The translations under genes were made by a program, and so were the position numbers. The notes below the pieces were generated by a model. That model was given only the letters and a program-made list of their open reading frames with translations. It was not told the origin of the DNA and ran no database searches. Shown here one piece after another: positions 24,101 through 37,522 of a DNA stretch of 64,000 nt (the first letter of the stretch is position 1; every line of letters begins with the position of its first letter). Source of the DNA: Fistularia commersonii (Eukaryota; Chordata; Actinopteri; Syngnathiformes; Fistulariidae); assembly GCA_037954325.1 (NCBI GenBank), contig JBBMNZ010000001.1:14481758-14545757 (forward strand). The letters are read 5' to 3'.

Positions 24101-26638
24101 AGCGGTTATCAAAGGTGGCCTACCTGCCGAAAGCTACCTTATACCACTTATGATGTGACATATTTGTTCACCCAGATAATTTATGATTGCCAAGCTGTCT
24201 CCCAGGGCTGTCTTGCCTCAGTACTGTCTTACTTTGCCAGATCCCAGATAAAGTCACTAATTAATGCCCCTCCACCCCTAAACTCTTGGTCTTCTGTTAG
24301 TTGTCAAATGCCTGTTTCCTTTAGTCTTGCTGTTTTTGGCCTTCCCGTCGGTCAACGCCACCTAAACGTTCTTCCTCTGCAAGCTACAATAAAATGAATG
24401 AAATTATTCCATTCGGCTTCTCTCTATTTCATTTTGATCCTGATGATGATAATGCAAAATAAGGTGATATCTTGTTTTACAAAGCAAATACATAGTGGAA
24501 ACTATTTTTCTGTCGAAAATGTTGATCAAACAAATTTTTTTACATAGTGTGAATTCTTTTTTTGTAACAACTGTATGCAATTATAGATCTTTTCAAATCG
24601 TCTTACTCTGGGTTATGTTTCTGTGAGACGTAAAGAGCATTTTAAGATTTGTTTGCAGAGCTTGCATTTAGGCTATCATTCATGGCGGTAACACTGGGTG
24701 CCAGGGTTCCTACTGCTCGCACGGAAAAGAACATCACTCTTCTCGTCTTACTGGAGGACTCATGACAACTTTCAAAAAGTTGGATAGTTCCCTTCATGAT
24801 GTCTGACTTTGTCAACTCTGACTTTGCTGCAAAAAGTATAAGAGAACGTCCAATTGGATGACAGTGAAAATCCAAAACAATGTACTCTGTATTGTTTTAT
24901 CCTCGTCTACTGTTGGCCCCCTTCACTTATCAGCTCATGCAGCATATTTTAGGCCATGGTGGATTGTCACATGAAAGGGATTGTTTCTTCAAGGCACAGC
25001 AAGAGACACAAAGGACGTACTGCAATGGGTATACATTCACATTCCTTGAAAATGGGGCGCTTGAAATAACCCCCAATTAGAAAACTCATGTACAGAGAGG
25101 GAGCGACAAGCAATGAACTTAGTACAACTTGATCCTACGAAAAGAGATTTGCCTAAAAACGTATTTAACACACAGAGAAGTGGCTTAAACAATTGAACTC
25201 ATTAAATCTCACTAATTCTCTACACATTTGTGACATAAGAGAAATTAATCTTATTCCTTGAAAAAGGGTAATGGAGTTGGATTTTTTTGTTGCAGTATCA
25301 GTCTCAGTTCTGTACATTTACAGTACAGCAGAAACAAGAAACATAAGACATAAAACTGCTTCTTTTTTTTATATCAAACAGTTTTTCACTAAACAGACTA
25401 TGGCCCATCCATTTTTGGAACCAGTAAGCAGCCTTATATGAAGAGCAAAAGTGTTATGATCCTTTTATAAAAGCAATTAGTTTAGTTGTTTTGATGTTTT
25501 TTTGGCATCCACATAGTTTGATTAAATCAATTTTGCATCATTTGGTTGGAAATTCTACAAATATTTCTTTTATATTCATACAACTCCAAGATTTAACAGC
25601 CATTAGTCTCAAAATAATACTTTCAGAATTTTATAACCAAAATATTATGTAATAAAATTGGAGGTCATGGTTGGGGAATGAGTTTCAGTAGTATTACCAT
25701 ATTTCACATAATTACCATACAAGACTGGGTAAATTCTTCAATAAATATACATTATGAGGGCCTACGAAAAGACAAACTTCATAGTTCAGATTTAAAATCC
25801 CTTAACGTGCTTCTAATTTCCTCACATCTGTCATCCAATCAGAATAAGTAAAATACAGTTAAAATAGAAAAATTAATATATATATATATATATATTGGAG
25901 AATAACAGAAAGCTGTGTGTATCTCTGACTGATCTCCGGTGGAATCCAAAGCCTCACATCAATGCGCCAAATGGTCTTAGAAATATTGACTATAATTACA
26001 ACAAGCTTCAGGTACACTCACGCTGTCTGGGACTGTTGAGAGGACATCCATAGATCACTGAGTTACAGTCGATGCTCCATCTGTCCCATTTTATACTGCA
26101 GATGGCTTCACAACTCCCTGCCCTCCCCCTCAGCCCAGTCAAGCTTTCCCACTGAACAACCAGACATCGCGTGCGCCCAGACCCCTCTTGTCAGTCTGTC
26201 GGGGCAAGCCTGCTCACACCACCCACTCTGATAGGAACTTTCACCTCTACTCATGTCCAAGTGGCACAACATAGTCATAGTCATCATATTACTCAATTTC
26301 CTTTCTTGAAAAAAATGACCAGTCAGTATTTCTACTAAAGTATTTTTTACATTTCGGTTAATTTATCTGCAGAGTATCCAGGATATGATTTGGCAAACTG
26401 CTGCGTAAGGATTCAAAGTGATGCTGATATGGATTCCGACCTGTTTTTTTTTTTTTTTTTTTGTTGTTGTTATTTTTCTATTTTTTTCAGTTTCTTCTAC
26501 CCGGTGTGATCTACTTTCGGGGTCTGAGGCAACTAAGTCGGATTCTGAGGTCAGAGCTTAAAAGGCAGCAGTGCAACCTTTGCAATCTGCATCTCCAAGG
26601 TGAAGTACAAATAAAATCTCAGCTTGTGGTGGTTGATA
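21122..26638. other. gene-free intergenic DNA, tmem63c 3' side
   Basis: No coding exon recognised over 5.5 kb. Contains simple repeats: a (TG)n tract near 22098, a CTATATAT tract near 22339-22372, a CA/CGCA tract at 23587-23631 and (TA)n at 25875-25895. The part adjacent to 26638 should hold the tmem63c 3' UTR, whose end I could not fix. Confidence 0.45.
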
Positions 26639-28240
26639 TTACTGACAGCCTACCGGGCTATCCATGAGCGGACTAGAGCAATAGGCGTTTGGGGGATCTT
26701 GCAGCTCTGTCTCACGAGTCCACCCGTGTTCTTCCTCAACCTCTTCTTCATCTGCTGTAACGTGAGTTGAACTCTGAGAGCTGGCCATGGCGCCGTAACC
26801 ATGGTGGGCTGGGGAAGGCATGGGAGTCAAAGCCAGCTCTGGCTCCAGCAGGACAGATGCCACAAACAGCTAGAGGGAGATCGACATAGGTTCAAGCTCA
26901 TGTCACAAAGTTGATCAGTAAATTCCACACAGATCAATGAATATTTTCACTAGAGTGACGGAAAGGATTTTGTTATATTTCTGGATTAGAACAAACTTGT
27001 AAATATGGGATTGATATTGTGTTAAGATTTGGAATTGCACTTTAAAATAATAGTGTAGGTACTATTTTTTTCTTGGTTCAATAGCTGCATACAGCAAAGT
27101 GATTTGATAAAAGTATAGTATAGACTGTTCTAGCTATTCCATTATACAATCACAAGTCTATGAAAATATTAACTGACTTGACGGTAAACTCTAAAGGGCT
27201 ATTTTTCTGCTAGTGTGTTGGCATATGACAGAGGAAAAGGAAACAACTTAACTTTCCTCGTGGCATTGTTTTCAAAATTATAAAGAGATTTGCAAGATTT
27301 GTTCTGAATGTCTTCATGTTATTTTTTTTAGTGCAGGCTGTGTCCAGGAGACTGCATTGCAACTATACGTCCCTGTATTTGTAATAATAAGATTTGCCAC
27401 AGCATCAGTAGTGAGGAAGTGGTGTGATAATGATTTTCCCAAAACTGCCCATATCCCCTGAAATATCCAGTTACTTAGCAAAAATTAACGATTGACATGA
27501 AAGAGGAATGGTCATAAGATAATGGATCTTGATTTCACCTCATAACTAGAGTAGCCTTTACTGTCATTGCCGGACACCGTGAGATTAGAAAAGATTGGAA
27601 ACCTGGAAACTATGCTATGTTATTTTCCAGATGTAATGGCTCTCACATTTGTATTGTATTGCTCACAGTCAAGACACAAAATAAAACAGCTAGATCTACA
27701 CAATTTTAATTCAATTTAATTTATAATTGAATTGAATTGATAACTTAATGTAATTTAATTCATCATTTATTATCCTTTATCCTTTACCCTTTATTATTTT
27801 ATTAGCCTTAATTATTTTACAAATTTTACAAAGCAAATATTTTGCATATTAATTTCTTTAAATAGTTATAACCATTACCAACAGGGATGGCTAAGCTGAA
27901 ATCAACATATATAAGTTTTGTTAACTATTTAGCTCCATAAAGCAATGACATCTAACATTTCCTGCAAAATAACTCGAATCTCAGATGCCATTATTTCCAA
28001 CCACCACGGATTCTTGGAAAAGCATTTCTGCTTCCACAGCAGTTTCCCATTTTGCAAAATGAAAAAACCTTGGCCGAATGCTAATTTCTGAAACATAAGT
28101 AAAATTATCTTTAAAGTGTGTGTTACTGCTTTCCTGGATCATAATAGGAAATTACGATACTGTACACTGGAGGCAGTGGTTGTTGTTACAGTGGTCCTGT
28201 CTGCATCGGTGTATGTTCCCTCTGCTGGCTGATTTGACAT
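26639..28240 (-). CDS. tmem63c: tmem63c exons 21-22: cytosolic C-terminus and stop
   Basis: Exon 21 (75 bp) is threonine-rich and ends AGT|GTACAG; reading past it meets a stop, so this donor is required. Exon 22 begins LFVASVLLEPELALTP, then an acidic patch (DEEEVEEEHG), and stops at TAA 26639-26641. The ALTP-x-PSPAHHGYG block is TMEM63C-specific. Confidence 0.9.
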
Positions 28241-31200
28241 CTGAGACAGAGACAATTAACCTAAAATAAATATCAGTGAATCAGTATGAGCACATCTAAA
28301 GCTGAGGCTTAGCAGAGCTGACCTGGTAACTTGTCGACTTGTCTGGCTGCTTCCTAAGGCACAGGCGCAAAAGGTAAAAGGCAATACAGGTGAGCAGGGA
28401 CACTAGAGTGAAGAGTGTGATCGGATGTATGGGGCCTGTGACAGCAAGAAGGATACATAAGCATTTACACAGTCACACACGCTCTTAACTGTAAGATCTT
28501 GAAACCGCAACAAGATGAGAATGACTATAAAGGTTGTACCTAATCTGAGAACAGAGAAGAAGAGCAGCCAGAACATACAGAGGATGGGAGCCACAATGAC
28601 CTGGTGGATGGCGGCTAAGTGGATCTGCTGGTTGAGCTTGGTGGGAATGTATGCATAGTAGATGTTGTATCGGTCCACCATGTGCTTCAGGATCACATAA
28701 AGCAACCCTAAAAAGGCACAAATAGACCAAATGAGTAACATCATATAACAAACCATAAAAAGTCAAGATACAGACTGAAAGCAATGGAAGGCTTTGTCCC
28801 TGGAAAATCCTACTGACATAGGGTTGATGAGACAGAGATTGGGGGGGTTGCTATTTTCAGGACTCTGGTGATGAAATCTCACGTTTATATTAAAGGCTGG
28901 CGTCTATAACGTTTGAGAATCCGTGGGATTAACAATATTGTTCGGTTTTTAACAAATCATGGTGGCATTCTTACCCACCAAAACATTTACATTGGCTTAA
29001 CTACAGTATCAGTCTCATTTCTGTGACTATCCGGACAGATATCTTGGATATTTTTAACCAAAGCCCCTCGGGAACAAAGGTATGGGAGATGTAGTGAATT
29101 TGAACTAAAAAAGAAATATTGATTATTGTGGCACGATCTCCACGCAATCAGATTTTTCCATGACAAACAGTAAAGTGAAAATGATTCGTATCCTTAGACT
29201 TTCTTAGGCTTCCGATTGGAGGCTTACCCTAAGAATGTCAAAGTGCCTGCATTTACTCTGATTTATATAAAAAATATGCTTGATTAATATGGCAAAAACA
29301 GGGTGAAGAGTATCAAAGCACCCGCTTCCACTGAGGATCTGAGTGCAGGAGTATAGAGAAGCCTGTTGAGCTCGAGGCAGGGACAGGAGCAAAGTGGGCG
29401 TCTGGCTTGAAACTCGCTGCGTCTAGGCATCTGGGACTACAGCAGCAAATTCGCACAGTCTGCAGCAGACTGGCAAGCCGTGCAGGAGAGCAAGGTTACA
29501 GAATAAAGAGAGACAACACATACACCCACGAAGACGGGAAGGGATAGGATTGATAAGGAGGATGTAAATGAGGACAAAAAGAGCTTAACTGCATTTTGCT
29601 CACCGAAGGGTGTAATAATTGGACATGTGATGCTGTAGGTCACGCTGACGGCAAAGATACACGTGGTCCAGGCATACTCCAGGCCAAACTGGAACTCGTA
29701 GGTTTGACTCTGTAGCCCGAGACAGAAAAATAAAGAATGGCCTAAATCTCACATCTGTGGTACAATAAGATGAACCTCACATGAGAAGCGTGACAGACTC
29801 TACTAACCCGTCTGACGTGAATGCGTTCAGCTTGGGATTTAGCAAAGCAGAGGCGGAGAGCGTACACCGTCAGCGTTGGGATGCGAAGAAGCTCCATAGC
29901 GGTGCCAATCAGAGCTGATGTAATGACGTAGTTCACAAAGAATGCGCCGTTATCAGGGAGGAAAACACACCTGCGCAGAGATGAAGGAACCCGATAGGTT
30001 TGCTTAGGCTGAAATACTTTTACATCTATCATTTTGGATTTCTGAGACAAACTACTTTGTGCAAGCATTCTTACTGGAATTTGACATCCTTTTTATCCAG
30101 GAAGTTGACATCAAAAAGCCAAGTGAAGAACAGGTCAAGACTGAATTGAGAATAAATATTGAAAATTATGCAGTTTAAAAATGTTATCTCAACTCAGTAG
30201 AATTGCATTTCCTTGATCTAGAAAAAAATAAAAATAAACTGGGGTGAAACTCACACCTTTAATTTGTTGTCATACCTTGATAGACCCAATGAGGGCAGGA
30301 TGAGGACCATGAAGACCAGCAATAAGAAGCACCTGTGCATTGTCACCTGGTTCTTACAAGATCTGAACATCGAATATGAAATAATTGAGAAAAGTCATTT
30401 ATAAACAAACTATGCAATGCACACAAAGCAGAGCTGGACTGAAGGTGTTTAATGAAGAAAAAAAAAATAGAATGGTCCATCAGCTGATTTTAAATGTACA
30501 TCATGGGGCTGCTGGAGTAAACATAAGCAATACTTTTCACTCCAGTTAAGTGTTGATTTGCTGCTGGTCCTTTGCACATCATGCATGAACAACATAGTTT
30601 GCGGGGATGCTTCTGTAAAGACACTGAGCTCATAGGTACGGCATGAAGTTGCCTCCTGACGTACAGTTGCTCTGCTCCTCTTACTGCAACTGAGAAGTAA
30701 GTGCATGGTGATAAGTGCACATATCATTATCCTCACATGGCGATCTCTATGACAACCTGCCCAGAATAACATTGCAAGGAGTGAATGAGCAGGGAAGGAG
30801 TGAATGAGTAAAGAGAGCAACAGGGTAAAAAGGATAATATAAATAGGGTTCTAAAATATAGAAAGTTGAGAGGGAGATGGACTCTATTTCCATTTCAGAC
30901 TGGAGTTGTTTTTGATGGCTTCCAAGTACCTGGTCCAGTGGGACTCAAAGAAGGCTGAGTAGTAGACGACGAAGGGCAGGAGCACTGAAAAAGCCCATAG
31001 CAGAAAGGTTGGGAAGAACTGGGTGATGACCGGAGTCTGTATCAAAAAGGAAAAAATAAATAAATCAGAAACCTAAGATGAACATTATGTGACTATATAA
31101 GCTCTTGGGATTTAGATCTCAAACTCCCACCTGCAGACTCTCCACAGGCCTGGTTACGTTGAACTTGTCCATGGTGTTGACAATAATGGCGGGAGTGGTG

Positions 31201-34200
31201 AGGAAGAAGAGCAACAGAAAGAGGAGAATGTTGAGAAGGACACAGCGGAGCCACCAGCGAGATCCACAGACTGAAAGGTTTTCCCTGAAGGCAGAGGAAT
31301 AAGTAATGAGTTGCTGCTCCTGGTAGAATGGTAGTGATCCTGCTGTGTATTGAAATAGTCCTGAAAAAACTTCTCTTGCATATGAGGTCAGCAGTAAAAC
31401 ACTGCACAGGGATGGAAAGCATTTTTGGGAACCGTCACTTCATTTTAACGAAGAAAAAAAAACAAACTCCGCTTAACCCTGTAACCTACTCTAGTGAAAT
31501 TTGATCAGTGCGCAAACAGCAAGCAAATCAGTAGGATGCATTAATAGTGAATACTACAACGTCTGTGCCTCATCAAATATGCATCCCACCGTTTGTTACG
31601 TAACATCGCTCGGAGTGCTGCATTTGCTCTCCTAGACAAGATAAATGTACTGTAGGTAATCCCATGGGGAATGAGCCTAATAAACGGTTCTTTTTGAGAC
31701 TTTCTTCTACAACAAAAACTTTGAAATCAAAAATGAAAAAAAGGGACATAAAAGTAAAAGCCGTTCAAACTATATGTTTACATAGAAATACTGTCAAAAA
31801 GTAAGAAAAAAGATATTAAAGACACAGGCTGAACAACATGAACTTCTTCCTGTTCTGTGCTTTCAGCTGCTCCATTGAGGGGTCGCCACAGCAAAACATC
31901 TACATGGAGACATCTTTCACTGCATAGATAGATCTCTTTGGTCTTCCTCTATGCCTTGTGCCACATTGGATTCTGAATTAAACAATTACACCAGAATTGA
32001 AGTGCAGACTTTAAGGTTTAATTCAAGGGGTTGAACAAACAAGATTAAACATGTAGGAATTGTAGCTATTTTTACACAAACGCTCCTCATTTCAGGGGCT
32101 CAAAAGTCATTTGACAAATAAACAACCCTATGCAAGATGTTACTTCTCAATATTTTGTTGAGAATCCTTTGCAGGCAACGACTGCCCACGGACATCGCCA
32201 AACGCTGGCTTTCCTCCTTTGTGATGCTTTACCAGGCCTATTCTGCAGCTGTCTTTAGTTGTTGCTTGTTTGTGGGTCATTCTGTCTTCACCTTTGTCTT
32301 GATCAAGTGACATGCATGCTTGATTGGGTTGAGATCTGGTGATTGACTCGGCCATCACAGAATATTCCACTTCTTTGCTTCAAAAAACTCCTGAGTTACT
32401 TTTGCAGTATGTTTTGGATCATTGTCCATCTGTACTGTGAAGCGCCATCCAATCAACTTTGCTGCATTTGGCTGAATCTGGACCCTGGACCCTTTGCATC
32501 GTGTATTTGCAAGTGTATTTGCAGTCCCTATGTCCTCTATTGTAAGTCGCTTTGGATAAAAGTGTCTGCCAAATGCAATGTAATGTAATGTAATGTAATG
32601 TAATGAATCTGAGCAGAAAGTTTATCCCTATACAGTTCAAAATTCCTCCGGCTGCTTCTGTCATCAATAAACACAAGTGACCCGGTGCCATGGAAGCCAT
32701 GCATGCCTGTGCCATCACACTGCCTCCATGTTTTACAGAAGATGTGATGTGCTTTGGATCATGACTTGATCCAATTCTTCTCCAAACTTTCCTCTCCCTA
32801 TTATTCTGGTACAGGTTGATCTTAGTCTCATCTGCCCAAAGAATGCTGATTCCAAAACTGGGCTGGCTTCTTCAGGTGTATTCTGGCCAAGTCAATTCTG
32901 GCATTTCTATTTTGTAGGCTGATTAATGGTTTGCACCTTGTGGTGAATCCTTTGAATTTGGATTTTCAAAAATCTTTTTACACAGAAAGTAACTGTCGAT
33001 GTGGCCACTCCTAAAATTTCTGCGATCGCTCTGATGGATTTCTTCTCTTTTTCCCAGCCCCAGGATGGTCTGTTTCACCTCCATTGAGAGCTCCTCTCAT
33101 GTTGTTTGTTCACAACAACAGCTTCCAAATAAAAATGCCACAACTGGAATCAACTCCGGATCTTTGAACCGCTTAACTGATGACAGGTTATTGAGGGAAG
33201 AGCCCATGCAGCCTTGTTTTTTTTTTTTTTTTTTTTGCAGCCTTCAAGGTCAATTGGCCAATTACTTTTGGTCCCTTGAAAGAGGCGGGTGCATATTAAA
33301 GCGTTGTAATTCCTAACCCTTGCTCCAATTTGGATGTGAATACTCTCAAATTACAGCTGAGAGTCTGCCCTTTCAGACCATATTGGTTATATAATTGTAT
33401 ACTGAATATCTTGTCGTGAATAGCTAAAATAACAAAACTTGTGTCACTGACCAAATATTTCTGCGCCTATCTGTATACTATCCGGTATATATCACTATTT
33501 TGCACTTGTTCTTAAAACCAACACACTTTTCTTGTATTCCTCAAGCATTCTCGCAATCAGTAAGATGCTGTTGAATAATACAGACAATGACTCTAATGCC
33601 AGCTCTCTTAGAAACTTCCATACCTCCACAGGTACTGTATAGTATCTGGACAAAAAAACCTTTTCACGCTTCATCCTCATCATCTTCTTTGTCACCAGTC
33701 ATCCAACAAACCAGCATCCTATGCTGTCTGGCTACACTATCACCCACCACTACTTTGCAGTCATTGATCTCCTTCAGATTACATTGTCTATTCAAAATGT
33801 CATCTACCTGTGTGCTCCAGTCTCTGCTCTTATAAATTACCCTACAGCCATTTCCATCCTTTTTGCAGTCTAACACCTGGATCCTGGATAACATGTCTAT
33901 TGAAGTCTACAACACTCTCTCCCGTCTGGGAAAAATCTGCATTACTTCATCTATCTCGTTCGAGAATTTCCCTTTTTCTTCTCTAACTCATATTGTTTCC
34001 TGTGGGGCATGACCGCGAATAAAATTTGACCATCACATCTTTAATTTCTCGTTGCAGATTCGGTCTATCTTACACTCTTTAACTCCAGAGCATTTCTAAC
34101 AAACTCCTCCCTTGAGATAGCTCCTACTCCGTTTCTCTTCCCATTAATACCATGATAGAAAACTGTAACTCCTGCTTCTGTGCTTCTCTTGGACACACTT

Positions 34201-37200
34201 TACCCCTTTGCATCACATTAAACAACTCACTTTTCCTGTCTTAGTCCAAACATTCACACTCCTTAATTCTCAATCCTAGGCTTTTACCTTCCTTGTTCTC
34301 TCACCGCCTGCAAACACGGACTCCTCCTCCCCTTCTTCGACCCACAATCGCCAAATTTCCCCTTGTATCCTGTAGGTTATCAATACCACAGGCAGTTGTT
34401 AACGTGGGCCTCGACTGATCTGGTATGAAAGCCACAGGTTTGATTTGAATATTTATTCTGGAATAGCTTTTAGGTCAGACACCCTCGCTGGCACGACTCT
34501 CTGTCATATCCAGGCTTGGGACCAGCTCAAGGGAAATATTGGCTTGTGCTCCTTAGGGCCAGAATAATAAGAACATGAATGATTATATTTTACCAAACCA
34601 GCTCAGATAACTAGGTAAGTCAGAGCTAGGACTCAGAAGACCCAGTTGAAAAACTGCAATCAAAAAATGACAGAATGTGGGGTAGCACCAACAGTGATCA
34701 TCCACAGAGTTGGATTTGTCACATACACGAGTGTTGAGAAGATGCGGTGCAATTTTGGTCTGAAAATCCAGTCCATGCATCACGTTGTGATGGATTAGCC
34801 TGAAAAATGAATTGACTGAAGAACAGTGTGTCATCGGACATTCCCCTAAAGCGTGATGTTATCTCCGTGTTCACACCACTGGCACAGTCTCAGCTCATCA
34901 AATCTGAAGATGCCGAAATATTGAAATAAATTTCCGCGAGGTCAGAGACTAGCAGTTTGAAGTCTTGGAGTCAGTTTGAAGTTAAGAAACATCTGACACT
35001 ACATTAATGAATTAAAAACTTTAGTTTTTGAACATTTAGCAATCAATTAACAAGTCAATGATGTCCCAATACCTTTTTCCAATCTGCAAACAACCTGTCT
35101 ACTTGTTGGGGCTTCAATGAGGGACTTCAACAAATACGGGACAAATAAGACAGCATTTGGGATTTCTTGAGATTCATTCATCTAGTTTACTATTTGGTTT
35201 TATTTGGTTTATCAAAAGATTCTTTAACGTCTAGCTAACCTGTCTACTGACGTGGAGCTGGAGAACAAACAGCTGTGGAAGCTTTTTCTTTATAGCAGTA
35301 GTTTCTATTTGTAGCCATGAAGGACTTCCCTCAGTCTCTATATCTCCACGCTCTTAAGCCCTAGAGTTTGCTGTGCAGTAAAAATGTTTGAAAATCAGTA
35401 AACCAAGAAGGTCCTCCTTTGTGTCAATGAGGTATCACAGAGGCATGTGAACATTGGTTAGAGTTTTTGTCTGTGCCATAAATTTGAATTGTCAGCTGGA
35501 AAAAAATAACCAGCATCAGTTATCAGATTTGTCAGAGAAAACAGGCTTATTCGGTCATTATCAGTACCGATACAAATCATAACAAATAATTTCAACAACA
35601 AAGCAACAGTCTTCGCCTCTTCAAACCAACTTTGAGCTTCTAAAGTATGAACTGGGTTGTTGTTTCACTGGCAAGCATAATAAAAGTCCATAGATTTTTT
35701 TTCTTTACGGTTCACAGTCCAGAGATACTTAATTTTCTTACACTTATTAGGTTGGAATTGCGTCTAACCTGGGAGACTGATATGCAAAACTGGAAACAAA
35801 ATGTGTGTGTCTGGGCTATTTTTCTCTCCATTCTGTCTGATTTTAATGAACAGATCCAAGAATTCAATAATCAATTATTCCTCCAAAAATCCAAACTGAC
35901 TTCAAAAGCATTTAGCTTTTCACACCAAACGATGAAAACAATTTGCTGAGTCTTTAACCTCAACCTCTGTTATCTTGAATAAGTGTATAACCTTTAGCAA
36001 ACCTCCCGTGTGCAATTTATCAGTGAGTATAGGTACTTTAAGTAATCGGACTTTAATGCTATTTTGAATGCTATTATAAAAGAGTCATGGTTTGAAAATG
36101 ACGATCTCTGATCACATATGGAATCACCTAGTCAAAATTGGTGAATTTGCAATGGGAATTTGCATAGTCCTTACAAACCAACATAAAACAGAATTTCTGA
36201 AACAGAATGGAAACAGAATGGAGGAAGAACTATAAAATGTTTGATGGTTCCTAGATTGTTGGTACAAACCATATGATGTCACTTGGAGCAGGTGCATAGC
36301 TGATGCCCCATCTGTGAGACTGGACTACAGTGGTGATACTGGACTGCTGGGGTCTGCCACGACAGCGTGCACGACTGTAGTCCTTCACAATCCTGCAAAA
36401 CAGGTAGAAGGATCTTTTTTTTATATTGAGATCAACAACCAAATGAAAAATATAAAAGCCGGTGCAGATGGCATTGGTTAAGAGGGATCAAGCAAACATA
36501 TAGGAGCTGTAACTACATATACAGAGATTTCTTGAAATATGGAGGGTAAACACTTGAAAATGAGCAAGTGGTTACAGGGAAATTGTCTCTTCATGAATCA
36601 TGGCATCATATTTTCACATGTGATATTTTTGAAGCAACATTCTCCAAATTGCATGTATGAGGAAAGCACTGTGAAGACAAACGCAACTGCAAGAAAGCTG
36701 CATCACTGACCAATAATTCTTGTATTATGAACGTTTTCTTCAAGCTGTTAGGAGTTCATCATAGACATAAACTCGAACAACATTCTTCCTGTTGTTTACT
36801 CACACTGCAGTCATCCTCTCGTCCCGAAAAGTCACAAAAGCTACACCCAGCCTCTTCATGGAGATGCGATTTTTCTCAGCGTTGAACTCATCAGTCCACT
36901 TCTCCTCTAATTCACTGTAATACTGTTCTGCATCCACCTACAGCAAACATCATGGAGTGTATTATTCAGTGATCCAGAAGTTTACACTGGCAAAACAAGC
37001 TCTTGCTACTTTTATTGCCATTTGGATTGCAGTGCCATCCTGTGGAAACACCCTTTATGTGCAACACAGTGCACAGAGAATGCCAACTTGGAACTCTGTA
37101 ACAATTTCAAATTACCTTGTCAAAACCGCATGAGTCGCAGCAGAATATCTGAGCACACGGATGGGTCTCGATCATGATCTTCCCTTCTTTTTGGGCTTTG

Positions 37201-37462
37201 GTGGCAAAGTACAGTCTGCCTTTCATTGCCTTGCGCCTGCAAAGCCCTACATCCTCAGACACGAAAATAATGGTGATCACATCATGCTGCATTGCTATGA
37301 TTTGTTTCTTTTACTGTACCTCTCTAGGTCGAGCCTCATCAGTGTTTGCACATCAAAGCAGAAGCGGACGTCAGTCACCGTGCAGCTTGGGTAGGCCTCA
37401 CTAGAGAATGAAGTAAAATCATTTGAATTATCGTGATAAAACAACACACAAACACACAAAAA

Positions 37463-37522
<60 letters not shown>

